Shown here in pieces: positions 7,901 to 12,108 of a stretch of DNA of 12,674 bases (its first letter is position 1; each line of letters starts with the position of its first letter). Under the pieces are notes generated by a model that was given only the letters and a program-made list of their open reading frames with translations, was not told where the DNA came from and searched no databases. The DNA lies in contig PLYX01000184.1 in the NCBI GenBank assembly GCA_003151895.1, forward strand, positions 1 to 12,674. Reading direction: 5' to 3'. The translations under genes and the position numbers were made by a program. The stretch is from Solirubrobacterales bacterium (GTDB lineage Bacteria > Actinomycetota > Thermoleophilia > Solirubrobacterales > Solirubrobacteraceae).

Positions 7901-8343
7901 TCTCCCACGGTGGCCTCAAGTTCCCCGAACTTGTGGTCGTGCTCTCCGGCTACGGGGTCACGGTCTACCTGCACGGCGAAACGTTCATCAGCACGAAGGG
8001 GATCACGAGCAGCACGTTCCGCGCGATCCCCGACGTCCCGATCGGCAGCTTCGAGCTGAAGCTCCCGCAGGGACCGTTCTCCGCGCTCGGCGCCAACGCC
8101 AACCTGTGCAAGGTCAAGGGCGGCCTGAAGATGCCCACCGCGTTCACCGCACAGAACGGGCTCGTGATCAAGCAGTCCACGCCGGTCGGCGTCACGGGCT
8201 GCCCGAAGGCCAAGAAGGCCAAGAAGCCCAAGAAGAAACAGGGCCAAACAGAAGCAATAGGGCCAAACATCTTCCCCGGGCGCGTAGCCCTCTCTCCGCG
8301 CCCGGGGGAGGCCCAAGCCGATCGAGCTGTTCAGCGACCGTGA
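4900..8343 (+). CDS. Large secreted repeat protein with DUF11-like N-terminal domain and Lys-rich C-terminus
   Basis: This is a 1147-aa protein. GTG at 4900 overlaps the upstream TGA and has GAGGGG 6 bases before it; ATG at 4909 is the alternative. A signal peptide (cleavage near ATAATTAWW) leads into a DUF11-like domain (PAHLPPGGSGTIIVSATDLG, then VPVKLIDKLPPNVTA). After that a module recurs about four times: LPPGLIGN...C...CPAATVLGVASV (~261), LPAGVGLN...C...CPEASKVATVEI (~512), MPPGLLGT...C...CGPESEIGETTV (~733) and LPKQLPSR...C...CPAASRIGTATA (~947). The paired Cys suggest disulfides. The end is PKAKKAKKPKKKQGQ followed by ~26 residues that span a perfect hairpin (8274-8307). Those last residues look like run-on translation after loss of the native stop, because TAG at 8258-8260 is one frame away. 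It is probably exported with the upstream protein; its function is unknown. Confidence 0.85.
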   Translation: MIAMSSLRRAIFGTVTLAVLTVCLAFAGSATAATTAWWQLNAVSAPAHLPPGGSGTIIVSATDLGDAEVNTSNVPVKLIDKLPPNVTAASASGKAGLFGIRGSVECSVTSPTLVECTFEGKLPAYEGLEIEIAVTVGTEAQSSELNEVSVSGGESYACNEVAFDAGSYTNSGCSSEGEGSFEKQLSGKPLLGASATRQLVVSSTPTPFGVEDYELTASNEDGSRDTQAGSHPFSLTTTLTLNRSAGQPYQPALPKDLNFKLPPGLIGNPSPFPQCSDVAFAKVYNFINDCPAATVLGVASVSIRLPGAENQVLQVAVPVFNLKPAIGEPARFGFEALAVPVTLDTSVRTGGDYGVTVSVENITQTASFYGSQVTFWGVPGDSRHDQSRGWACLGIWGLIQRERVGPCDSLGQSQPPPLLALPTSCTGALQTSVLADSWAQAGSFQAPVEPAFEQSLDGCDHLQFTPSISVVPDGQAGSTPTGLTVGVHVPQDLMLNPNGLAEADVKDTTVTLPAGVGLNPAAADGLESCTDVAEAGRPEGEIALNSATPIACPEASKVATVEIKSPLLPNPLVGAAYLAAQTANPFKSLVALYLVAEDPVSGTLIKVAGEVKLDPVTGQLVTTFENTPQLPFEDLKLHFFGGDRAPLATPALCGSYTTSTSIAPWSGNEPATPSSTFEINAGPHGAPCSNPLPFSPSLTAGTTSIQAGGFSPFTMTMSRGDGNQNLKAVQLHMPPGLLGTLSSVKLCPEGQANAGTCGPESEIGETTVSVGLGGNPFSVTGGRVYITGPYNGAPYGLSIVNPAKAGPYDLGNVIVRAKIEVDPITSALTITTDGSGPYVIPHILDGIPLQIQHINVIINRPNFTFNPTNCSPTAITGSLTSGEGASSTLKVPFQVTNCATLAFKPQFKVSTAGKTSRATGASLDVKLSYPKAAWGSQANIKSVKVNLPKQLPSRLTTLQKACPDNVFEANPASCPAASRIGTATATTPIIPVALSGPAYFVSHGGLKFPELVVVLSGYGVTVYLHGETFISTKGITSSTFRAIPDVPIGSFELKLPQGPFSALGANANLCKVKGGLKMPTAFTAQNGLVIKQSTPVGVTGCPKAKKAKKPKKKQGQTEAIGPNIFPGRVALSPRPGEAQADRAVQRP
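8274..8307 (+). terminator. Strong GC hairpin, candidate terminator of the secreted-protein operon
   Basis: CCCCGGGCGCG (8274-8284) and CGCGCCCGGGG (8297-8307) form a perfect 11-bp stem with a 12-base loop. No T-tract follows, as is common for actinobacterial hairpins, so the terminator role is inferred. It lies inside the last codons of the annotated reading frame, which is odd for a terminator and supports a recently shifted stop codon. Confidence 0.5.
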
Positions 8344-8371
8344 AGAGTGCTTCCTGGCCGCATTCACGAGT
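8321..8371 (+). pseudogene. Short relic of a TetR-family regulator
   Basis: Read in the frame of GAG at 8324, this stretch gives IELFSDREECFLAAFTS. It closely resembles the helix just after the TetR helix-turn-helix, typically FYELF.DREECFLAAF, and the matching piece of the intact regulator in this window (YELFTGGEECLLAVMED, residues 68-84). There is no start codon and no HTH before it, and the frame is lost into G-rich sequence after it. It overlaps the run-on end of the secreted-protein frame. The match is only about 15 residues, so chance is possible. Confidence 0.45.
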
Positions 8372-8412
8372 GGGGCTGGGGGGTGGCGGCGAAAAGTCTC
8401 GGGGGCGCGGGG

Positions 8413-8418
8413 TATGGT
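8413..8418 (+). promoter_or_regulatory. Possible -10 element for a leaderless transcript
   Basis: TATGGT ends 8 bases before the ATG at 8427, and no Shine-Dalgarno lies between them. This spacing suits a leaderless mRNA starting at or next to the ATG, which is common in actinobacteria. No convincing -35 was found (the 17-bp position reads CGAAAA), so this is weak. Confidence 0.3.
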
Positions 8419-8426
8419 CGGCCCCG

Positions 8427-8897
8427 ATGCAGACACTCGAGCAGATCACATACGAAGCCGGCCGCGGTGCGCTCGCCGACCAGGAGTCGCTGGTGATGGA
8501 GATCCGCCAGCGCACGGGCACGATCTTGGCCGCCCACGCGCTGGTCGCCTCATTCCTCGGCGGCGCCACGCTGCGCGCGCAAGGGCTCTCGGGGCCGGCC
8601 TGGGTCGCCCTGATCGCACTTGGGTTCGGCCTCGCCGTAGCCGCCATCCTGCTCCTGCCCTGGCGACTGATGTTTGCCGTGGACGCTCGCAGCATCTATG
8701 CCAGACTCCAGGCGAAAGCTGCTGCCGAAGCACGATTGGGTACGCTTGCCTGGCTCGCGGACGCAGGCCTTGCCTACCAGGAACTGCAGGAGGAGAACGC
8801 GGCACGTGTCAGACAGATGTCATGGTTGTCGGGTGTCTTGGCCGTGCTCATGGTCTGCCAAACAGCCGCCTGGCTCCTGGCCCTCGTGGTAGGCTGA
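8427..8897 (+). CDS. Three-helix integral membrane protein, SLATT/PycTM-like architecture
   Basis: This is a 156-aa protein. ATG at 8427 is the first plausible start after the upstream gene. An N-terminal amphipathic helix (MQTLEQITYEAGRGALADQE, then VMEIRQR) leads into a transmembrane hairpin: ILAAHALVASFLGG (~36-49) and WVALIALGFGLAVAAILLLP (~60-79). A soluble helical stretch rich in Ala, Glu and Gln follows (LQAKAAAEARLGTLAWLADA, then YQELQEENAARVRQM), and a third membrane helix ends the chain (WLSGVLAVLMVCQTAAWLLA). A soluble helix, TM pair, helix and TM arrangement resembles the SLATT and Pycsar-effector (PycTM) membrane proteins. Those are thought to disrupt the membrane in nucleotide-signalled defence, but here the resemblance is of shape, not confirmed homology. 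No cyclase lies next to it. A 63-aa gene follows 4 bases later and is probably its partner. Confidence 0.6.
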   Translation: MQTLEQITYEAGRGALADQESLVMEIRQRTGTILAAHALVASFLGGATLRAQGLSGPAWVALIALGFGLAVAAILLLPWRLMFAVDARSIYARLQAKAAAEARLGTLAWLADAGLAYQELQEENAARVRQMSWLSGVLAVLMVCQTAAWLLALVVG

Positions 8898-8901
8898 AGT
8901 C

Positions 8902-9093
8902 ATGACGTATGCGCCGGTACCGCCAGAGAAGCTGAAAGGCCTGCCACCGTGGGAGATCGGCATTGAGGAGACCCGCGGAGCGCCGCGGCCCTGGATCTTC
9001 AACGCTGAGGCGGCACGTCGCCACCGGCTTGAGCATCCAAGCCTCATCCGCAGGATCCTCGCGAAGGTTATGCCCTCGCGCGCGGCGCGGTAA
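8902..9093 (+). CDS. Small hypothetical protein (63 aa), operon partner of the membrane protein
   Basis: ATG at 8902 lies 4 bases after the stop of the membrane-protein gene. The product starts MTYAPVPPEKLKGLPPWEIG and contains RPWIFNAEAARRHRLEHPSL before a basic, helical C-terminus (IRRILAKVMPSRAAR). It has no membrane segment and no signal peptide. The Pro-rich N-terminus, conserved-looking PWEIGIEE and basic tail suggest a soluble, perhaps membrane-surface-binding protein. I do not recognise the family. No clear Shine-Dalgarno is present, so translation probably depends on coupling to the upstream gene. Confidence 0.55.
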   Translation: MTYAPVPPEKLKGLPPWEIGIEETRGAPRPWIFNAEAARRHRLEHPSLIRRILAKVMPSRAAR

Positions 9094-9101
9094 GCACCGC
9101 A

Positions 9102-9254
9102 CTACGCCGGCTCGAGTTGCCCGCGCTCCAGCTCCTCCATGCCGCGGACCAGCTCAGGACGTTCTCGCTCGCGCTGCACGAGCGGCCGTTGTAGCTGGGC
9201 TGACTTCACGGCCGGATAGAGTCGTTCGAGGCCCGCTACAAAAAACCGTCCCAT
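9102..9254 (-). CDS. Possible small ORF (50 aa) of unknown function
   Basis: An ATG at 9254-9252 opens a 50-codon frame ending TAG at 9104-9102. It begins MGRFFVAGLERLYPAVKSAQ and ends ERERPELVRGMEELERGQLE plus PA. The charged helical C-terminus looks more protein-like than the other frames in this gap. No ribosome binding site stands out, and its start would be only 20 bases from the divergent start at 9275. It could be a real small protein, a 3' remnant, or chance. Confidence 0.25.
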   Translation of the reverse strand: MGRFFVAGLERLYPAVKSAQLQRPLVQRERERPELVRGMEELERGQLEPA

Positions 9255-9274
9255 GCGTTTGCAAAGCTGGGTCG

Positions 9275-9613
9275 ATGTCCGCGACAGCGACGATCGAGCC
9301 GGCCGGCGCCCGTGACGCGTTCAGGCCGACGTTCAGCGAGCTGCTTGCCAGCGAAGACGTCGCGCTGCTGCGCGAGCCGCTGCGCCGCTGGATGGCCACT
9401 GGGCGCGGCCGGCGGGAGAGCGCGGCGATCGTCTACGAGGCTTGGCTGCTGGCCGGTGGCGAGCCGGGGCTGATCGGAGAGTCGCTGTCCGCGTGGCTTG
9501 CGCTACACGATCGCAGCCCTACGGCGCAGCTCCTCTACAAAGCGTGGCTCACGGCCGGCGTCGCGCATGGACTCGCGCTGAGCCAACCCGACGGCGCGTG
9601 CTCGCCCAAATAA
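9275..9613 (+). CDS. Small protein of two 34-aa 'AWL.AG' helical repeats, as in conflict-system NTPase C-termini
   Basis: This is a 112-aa protein with ATG at 9275. After ~35 residues (MSATATIEPAGARDAFRPTF) come two units of exactly 34 residues. The first is LREPLRRWMATG...AAIVYEAWLLAGGEPG and the second LIGESLSAWLALH...AQLLYKAWLTAGVAHG. Both share W at position 8 or 9, a (I/L)(V/L)Y.AWL block and a closing AG. From memory, this repeat forms long C-terminal arrays in STAND/NACHT-like NTPases of bacterial conflict systems, where it is thought to sense a partner. Here it stands alone with no NTPase in the window, so it is either a compact free-standing repeat protein or a surviving piece of a larger gene. 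It lies ~180 bases after the membrane-protein pair on the same strand. Confidence 0.6.
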   Translation: MSATATIEPAGARDAFRPTFSELLASEDVALLREPLRRWMATGRGRRESAAIVYEAWLLAGGEPGLIGESLSAWLALHDRSPTAQLLYKAWLTAGVAHGLALSQPDGACSPK

Positions 9614-9643
9614 TCACCGCGGTTGTAAACCCTTATTCACACG

Positions 9644-9769
9644 ACCTCTAAATTCAAGTACCCGATTTTTGTCTTGCCGCGGCGGCTGGGCGCGGCGATC
9701 CTGCTCTCCGGATATGACGTGCGTCGTCAAGCGAGCGGGGCTTCCTTCGCTTGAATTATTCGAGGAGGG
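9644..9769 (+). promoter_or_regulatory. Conserved leader element, copy 3 (upstream of the TetR-terpene synthase operon)
   Basis: This is the best-paired copy. AATTCAAG (9651-9658) and CTTGAATT (9750-9757) are perfect complements closing a ~90-base interior. CCCG (9661-9664) can pair with TGGG (9687-9690), and GCCG (9676-9679) with CGGC (9683-9686). AAGCGA and TCGCTT just before the 3' arm form a further hairpin. Shine-Dalgarno GGAGGG (9764-9769) begins seven bases after the stem and is only 3 bases from the ATG at 9773. A 23-codon frame beginning MTCVVKRAGLP (9714-9782) crosses the element and overlaps the regulator's start, so a translated-leader mechanism is an alternative to RNA sensing. 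Confidence 0.75.
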
Positions 9770-9772
9770 AAT

Positions 9773-10768
9773 ATGTCGTTGATCGCTCGCCCACCCCCCG
9801 TCATGGGGGGTCCCCGAATGGGGGGCGATCACTCCGTCGGGCGCGAGCGACTCGCCGAGATCCAACGCCGGCGGATGATCTCCGCGATGGTGGAGGTCGC
9901 TTCCGAGCGCGGGGCGAGCAGCGTGACCGTGGCGCGGGTTGTCGCCCGGTCGGGGGTCTCACGGCGCACGTTCTACGAGCTCTTCACCGGCGGCGAGGAG
10001 TGCCTGCTTGCCGTGATGGAGGATTCGCTTGCCAGCGCCCGCTCCTACGTGCTGGAGGTCTACGATCCCCAGGAGGCGTGGAGGGTGCGGATCAGGGCCG
10101 CGCTGCACGCGCTGCTTGAGTTCGTTGAGGAGGAGCCCGGCAGGGCCCGGCTGCTCGTCGTCGAGTCGCTCTGCGCCGGCCGTGAGACCCTGGAGCGACG
10201 CTCGCGGGTGCTCGCCGAGCTTATCCGCGCCGTGGACGCGGGCAGAGGCGAGTCTGAGAGGAGCGCTGCTCTCACGCCGCTTACCGCCGAGGGCGTCGTC
10301 GGGTCCGTCCTGTCGATTATCCACGCACGACTGGTTAAGGGTGACCGCCTTGCGCTGGTGGAGCTCACCAATCCGCTGATGAGCATGATCGTGCTGCCCT
10401 ACCTCGGAGCGGCGGCGGCACGCAGGGAGCTCGACCGCCCGCTGCCTGAGCGCCGGCGACGAGCGCCGCACGCCTCCGACGGAGCAAACCACCTGAACGA
10501 TCTCCCGATGCGCGTCACCTACCGCACGATGTGCGTGCTGAGCGCGATCGCCTCCCGGCCGGGAGCATCCAACGCGCGGATCGGGCAGGCCGCCGGCATC
10601 ACCGACCAGGGGCAGATGTCCAAGCTCTTGCATAGGCTGAAGAAGCTCGGGCTGATCCTCAACGGCGGCGCGGGCCAGGCGCGAGGGATGTCCAACGCGT
10701 GGACGCTCACACCCACGGGCGTCCAGGTCGAGCGGGCGATGAGCCGATCGCGCAACGTGGAGCGTTGA
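9773..10768 (+). CDS. TetR/AcrR-family regulator fused to a C-terminal winged-helix domain
   Basis: This is a 331-aa protein, long for TetR (usually about 190-220). The N-terminal DNA-binding domain spans ~24-85, with RRRMISAMVEVASERGASSV, then TVARVVARSGVSRRTFYELF (recognition helix ~61-71) and EECLLAVMED. A ligand-binding-type helical domain follows to ~215, then an Arg-rich linker. Residues 246-325 form a second winged helix of MarR/ArsR type: VLSAIASRPGASNARIGQAA, QMSKLLHRLKKLGLI, TLTPTG. Start ATG 9773 follows leader copy 3; ATGs at 9803 and 9818 are alternatives. The first codons contain a 15-bp tandem repeat (MGGPR/MGGDH). Essentially all Glu codons are GAG. It lies one base upstream of the terpene synthase gene and probably controls that operon and possibly others bearing the same leader. 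Confidence 0.85.
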   Translation: MSLIARPPPVMGGPRMGGDHSVGRERLAEIQRRRMISAMVEVASERGASSVTVARVVARSGVSRRTFYELFTGGEECLLAVMEDSLASARSYVLEVYDPQEAWRVRIRAALHALLEFVEEEPGRARLLVVESLCAGRETLERRSRVLAELIRAVDAGRGESERSAALTPLTAEGVVGSVLSIIHARLVKGDRLALVELTNPLMSMIVLPYLGAAAARRELDRPLPERRRRAPHASDGANHLNDLPMRVTYRTMCVLSAIASRPGASNARIGQAAGITDQGQMSKLLHRLKKLGLILNGGAGQARGMSNAWTLTPTGVQVERAMSRSRNVER

Positions 10769-10769
10769 T

Positions 10770-12071
10770 ATGTTCCAGTGCGCCATGGGCCCTGACCGTG
10801 TCGCGTCCCTCGCAGCCTTCGCGCGCGCGACGCAGAGCTATTGGACGAGCGTCTTTCCGAGGGTCTCCCGCGAGCTGGGCCATTGGCGCGAGCGCGCGCT
10901 TGCGATACCCGACCCGGCGCTGCGCGCGCAGGCGCTCCAGGCGCTCTCCAAGCGCGGCAACATGGAGGGCGCCGCGGCCTTCGCCACGTTCGCCCCGCGC
11001 GCGCGCCGTGGGGCCGTCGTGCGCGCCGCGGTCGCCTTCCAGTCGGCCTACAACTACCTCGACACGCTCTCCGAGCAGCCGAGCCCGGCGCCGCTTGCGA
11101 ACAGCCGCCGGCTGCACGAGGCGCTGCTCGTCGCGCTCGCCTGCCCTCGTGAGTGGGACCCAAGCGCTCTGCAGCCCGACTACTACGAGCACCACTGCTC
11201 CAATCGCCGCGGGCGCGGGGACGGCGGCTACCTCGCCGCGCTCGTCGACGCCTGCCGCGGCGCGTTGCGCGAGCTGCCGTCATACCCGGCCGTCGCCCCG
11301 GCGGCACGGCGCGCCGCCGAGCGGGTCGTCTCCTTCCAGGCGTTCAACACCGGCGAGGCCCAGGGTGACCGCGAGGCGATGGAGCGCTGGGGGCGCACCC
11401 AGATGGGCATACCCGAAGGGCACACCCCCCATCGCAACCCACAGGGCACACCCTGGAGGGCACAGGCAGGCGGGGGGCACCCTCTGGGGCACAGGCAGGC
11501 GGCAGGCGAGCAGACGCCGCCCGGGACCGACCTGCGCTGGTGGGAGACGGCCGCCTCGGGCGGCTCCTCGCTCGGCGTGCACGTGATGATCGCCGCCGCC
11601 GCCGATCCGGCGATCGAGCCGGGGCAGGTGGACGCGCTGGAGAACGCCTACTTCCCTTGGATCGGCGCGCTGCACTCGATGCTCGACCATCTCATCGACG
11701 CGGCCGAGGACGCACGCACGGGCCAGCGCAACCTGATCGACCTGTACGCCTCCCCCGAGCAGGCCGCCGAGCGCATGAGCCTGCTCGCCGAGCGTGCGCT
11801 CGCGTGCGCGCGCACGCTCCCACCCCCACACCGCCACGAGCTGATCGTGGCGGCGATGGCGAGCTTCTACCTGTCGGCCCCCGAGGCCCACGCCGGCGAG
11901 GCCGCGCCCGTCACGCGCGCGGTGCTTGACGCCTTCGGCCCGCTCGCGACGCCGGCGATGGCCGTGTTCAAGGCCAGGCGAACGGCGGAGCGGGCGTCCG
12001 CGGCCATGCGGCGCGATCGCCGCGACGACAGGGCCGTCGGGACCCTCGCTGTTCGCTCCGCGGACGCCTGA
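10770..12071 (+). CDS. DUF2600 family (YtpB-like) large terpene synthase
   Basis: This is a 433-aa protein. ATG at 10770 comes one base after the regulator's stop, with GTGGAG 8 bases upstream. The family type, Bacillus YtpB, makes tetraprenyl-beta-curcumene from a C35 prenyl diphosphate. Family blocks visible in order are AFQSAYNYLDTLSEQ (~89-103), LHEALLVAL (~115), DYYEHH...GGYLAALVDACRGAL (~137-166), LRWWETAASGGSSLGVHVMI (~255) and YFPWIGALHSMLDHLIDAAED (~294-314), then NLIDLYASPEQAAER. The usual acidic DYLD is NYLD here. Residues ~211-253 (GIPEGHTPHRNPQGTP onward) are a Gly/Pro/His/Gln-rich insertion from repetitive DNA. It is a soluble protein with no signal peptide. The prenyl substrate in this organism is unknown. 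Confidence 0.85.
   Translation: MFQCAMGPDRVASLAAFARATQSYWTSVFPRVSRELGHWRERALAIPDPALRAQALQALSKRGNMEGAAAFATFAPRARRGAVVRAAVAFQSAYNYLDTLSEQPSPAPLANSRRLHEALLVALACPREWDPSALQPDYYEHHCSNRRGRGDGGYLAALVDACRGALRELPSYPAVAPAARRAAERVVSFQAFNTGEAQGDREAMERWGRTQMGIPEGHTPHRNPQGTPWRAQAGGGHPLGHRQAAGEQTPPGTDLRWWETAASGGSSLGVHVMIAAAADPAIEPGQVDALENAYFPWIGALHSMLDHLIDAAEDARTGQRNLIDLYASPEQAAERMSLLAERALACARTLPPPHRHELIVAAMASFYLSAPEAHAGEAAPVTRAVLDAFGPLATPAMAVFKARRTAERASAAMRRDRRDDRAVGTLAVRSADA
11403..11510 (+). repeat. Low-complexity repetitive insertion inside the terpene synthase gene
   Basis: Short G/C-rich motifs recur: GGGCACAGGCAGGCGG is present twice exactly (11458-11473 and 11487-11502), with related gggcacacc blocks around 11419-11426 and 11444-11453. 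Several pieces can pair with each other (AGGG...CCCT). The stretch stays in frame and encodes a Pro/Gly/His/Gln-rich linker. It contains a GAA Glu codon although the gene's Glu codons are otherwise mostly GAG, consistent with inserted material. Confidence 0.6.
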
Positions 12072-12108
12072 CGCCTCGGTCGCGGCGCTGATCGGCTGCC
12101 CCCGACGG

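Noticed and set aside
7402..8436. Long open frame on the minus strand (344 codons)
   Set aside because: It lies antisense to the secreted-protein gene, is very Arg-rich and shows no motif. It is a GC-driven shadow frame.
9622..9650. Promoter formed by TTGTAA and TCTAAA upstream of copy 3
   Set aside because: The -35-like hexamer is not found at the same place before copies 1 and 2, and the -10-like part is a poor match, so it is not listed as a feature.
140..9769. Leader copies as a MITE or insertion element with terminal inverted repeats
   Set aside because: Conservation continues past the 3' arm into the Shine-Dalgarno, and each copy directly precedes a gene or gene remnant in the same orientation. 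No target-site duplication is visible.
140..9769. Leader copies as a CRISPR array or phage attachment sites
   Set aside because: Only three copies lie kilobases apart with no spacers, and no integrase or cas gene is present.
10519..11307. Minus-strand frame of 262 codons across the regulator-synthase junction
   Set aside because: Its low-complexity Arg/Ala composition is typical of antisense frames in high-GC DNA, and two well-supported genes occupy the other strand.
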